Below, piece after piece: positions 63,349 to 64,000 of a DNA stretch of 64,000 bases (position 1 is its first letter; every line of letters begins with the position of its first letter). The stretch covers positions 1 through 64,000 of the forward strand of contig NZ_AKKC02000003.1 of the NCBI RefSeq assembly GCF_000282095.2. Reading direction: 5' to 3'. This DNA comes from Rhizobium sp. CF080. Lineage in GTDB: Bacteria; Pseudomonadota; Alphaproteobacteria; Rhizobiales; Rhizobiaceae. The notes beneath the pieces were generated by a model that saw nothing but the letters and a program-made list of their open reading frames with translations, did no database searches and was not told the DNA's origin. Position numbers and translations under genes: made by a program.

Positions 63349-64000
63349 TTATCCTTCGATTTCCTCCCGCAGTATTTCCAGCTCCAGCCACTCTTCTTCC
63401 ATCTTGCTGATGCTCTGCCGCAGCTTTTCCATTTCCGCGGCCAGCTTGTTAAAGGCGGCGGGATCCTTGGTGAAGAGGTTGGGATCGGCCATCTTCTTCT
63501 CGCGGGCGGCGATCTCGGCCTCGGCTTTCGCCATTTCCTTCGGCAGGGTTTCGAGCGCGAATTTCTGCTTGTAGGAAAGTTTGCCCTTTCCCTTCTGGAC
63601 GTCGGCTGCCGGTGCTGAAGCTTCGGTTCTTGCCCTGTCGGCCTTTTCCGTGCGGCGTCGTTCTTCCTGCGCGCCCTTGCGCTGCGCCAGCATATCCGAG
63701 TAGCCGCCGGCATATTCGATCCAACGGCCGTCCGGCGCGTCCGGATTGGCGGGAGCGATGGTCGAGGTCACGGTGCGGTCGAGGAAGTCGCGGTCGTGGC
63801 TGACGAGGATGACCGTGCCGGTGTAGCCCGCGACGATTTCCTGCAGCAGGTCCAGCGTCTCGATATCGAGGTCGTTGGTCGGTTCGTCGAGAATGAGCAG
63901 ATTGGAAGGCCGGGCCATGATACGGGCGAGCATCAGCCTCGCGCGCTCGCCGCCCGACAGGTTCTTGATCGGTGTCCTGATCTGTTCAGGTTGGAACAGG
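63349..64000 (-). CDS. uup: ABC-F family ATPase Uup, 5' part outside the window
   Basis: The frame is open to the end of the window, so only the C-terminal 216 residues are seen (ABC-F proteins are about 600). Visible: LSGGERARLMLARIM (signature of the second ATPase), LLILDEPTNDLD (Walker B), SHDRDFLDRTVTST (switch), DGRWIEYAGGYSDM, then a Lys/Ala/Glu-rich linker and a C-terminal coiled coil (LAAEMEKLRQSISKMEEEWLELEILREEI). The coiled-coil C-terminus is the Uup-type DNA-binding domain. Family role: soluble ATPase linked to ribosomes and to precise excision of transposons. Confidence 0.88.
   Translation of the reverse strand, partial: LFQPEQIRTPIKNLSGGERARLMLARIMARPSNLLILDEPTNDLDIETLDLLQEIVAGYTGTVILVSHDRDFLDRTVTSTIAPANPDAPDGRWIEYAGGYSDMLAQRKGAQEERRRTEKADRARTEASAPAADVQKGKGKLSYKQKFALETLPKEMAKAEAEIAAREKKMADPNLFTKDPAAFNKLAAEMEKLRQSISKMEEEWLELEILREEIEG

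Noticed and set aside
1..64000. tRNA, rRNA, insertion sequence or prophage genes
   Set aside because: No cloverleaf or rRNA sequence was recognised, and no transposase, integrase or phage gene among the frames.

Overview
The window looks like a chromosomal segment of a Rhizobiaceae alphaproteobacterium (Rhizobium, Neorhizobium, Agrobacterium or Sinorhizobium relative). The evidence is a high-GC sequence with complete ndvA/ndvB cyclic glucan genes, a LuxR-type expR beside pyc, the phaR-phaAB polyhydroxybutyrate block, carD-rpoH2, three exact EcfG-type promoters (GGAAC-N16-CGTT) and an excess of the CcrM site GANTC in one intergenic block. The gene order ndvA-expR-pyc ... phaAB-helicase-fdxA-rpoH2 matches, from memory, the Sinorhizobium meliloti chromosome.

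Layout. 1-5.7 kb: an alpha-2-macroglobulin (5' end outside the window) and penicillin-binding protein 1C form a periplasmic defence and peptidoglycan pair, followed by a repeat-rich spacer. 6.6-12.0 kb (minus): a dppABCDF peptide ABC transporter. 12.5-20.5 kb: metabolic genes, namely an AbgB-like M20 amidohydrolase, a class III aminotransferase, cardiolipin synthase, an EEP-family phosphohydrolase, a threonine dehydratase, a 45-residue membrane protein and a HipO-like amidohydrolase. 20.9-31.3 kb: ndvB and ndvA, convergent around a shared terminator, make and export cyclic beta-1,2-glucan. 31.6-37.5 kb: expR, pyc and an MFS transporter. 37.6-44.8 kb: ispG, hisC, an OmpA lipoprotein, a LysE exporter, ispA, mtgA, a GST, rpmF and a small membrane protein. 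44.8-47.7 kb: phaR (minus) facing phaA-phaB. 47.7-49.1 kb: a regulatory island with two small stress genes, three copies of a 72-bp repeat and a dense GANTC cluster containing a CtrA-like box. 49.1-55.4 kb: an SUV3-like helicase, an S4 protein, fdxA, carD and rpoH2. 55.4-64 kb: an M48 lipoprotein protease, an HxlR-MATE operon with a palindromic operator, the thiBPQ operon under a TPP riboswitch, a single-domain response regulator with an EcfG promoter, and the 3' part of uup.

How the genes connect. Envelope stress and symbiosis-type functions dominate: cyclic glucans, quorum-responsive ExpR, PHB storage, and general stress response outputs (rpoH2, DUF3309-lipoprotein, response regulator). No phage, IS element, CRISPR array, tRNA or rRNA was found. 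The most unusual signal is the 47.8-49.0 kb island: three gap-free 72-bp repeats, each carrying paired GATTCG motifs one helical turn apart, and 15 GANTC sites in 326 bp next to a near-consensus CtrA box. It looks like an undescribed methylation- or cell-cycle-linked control region ahead of an RNA helicase gene.
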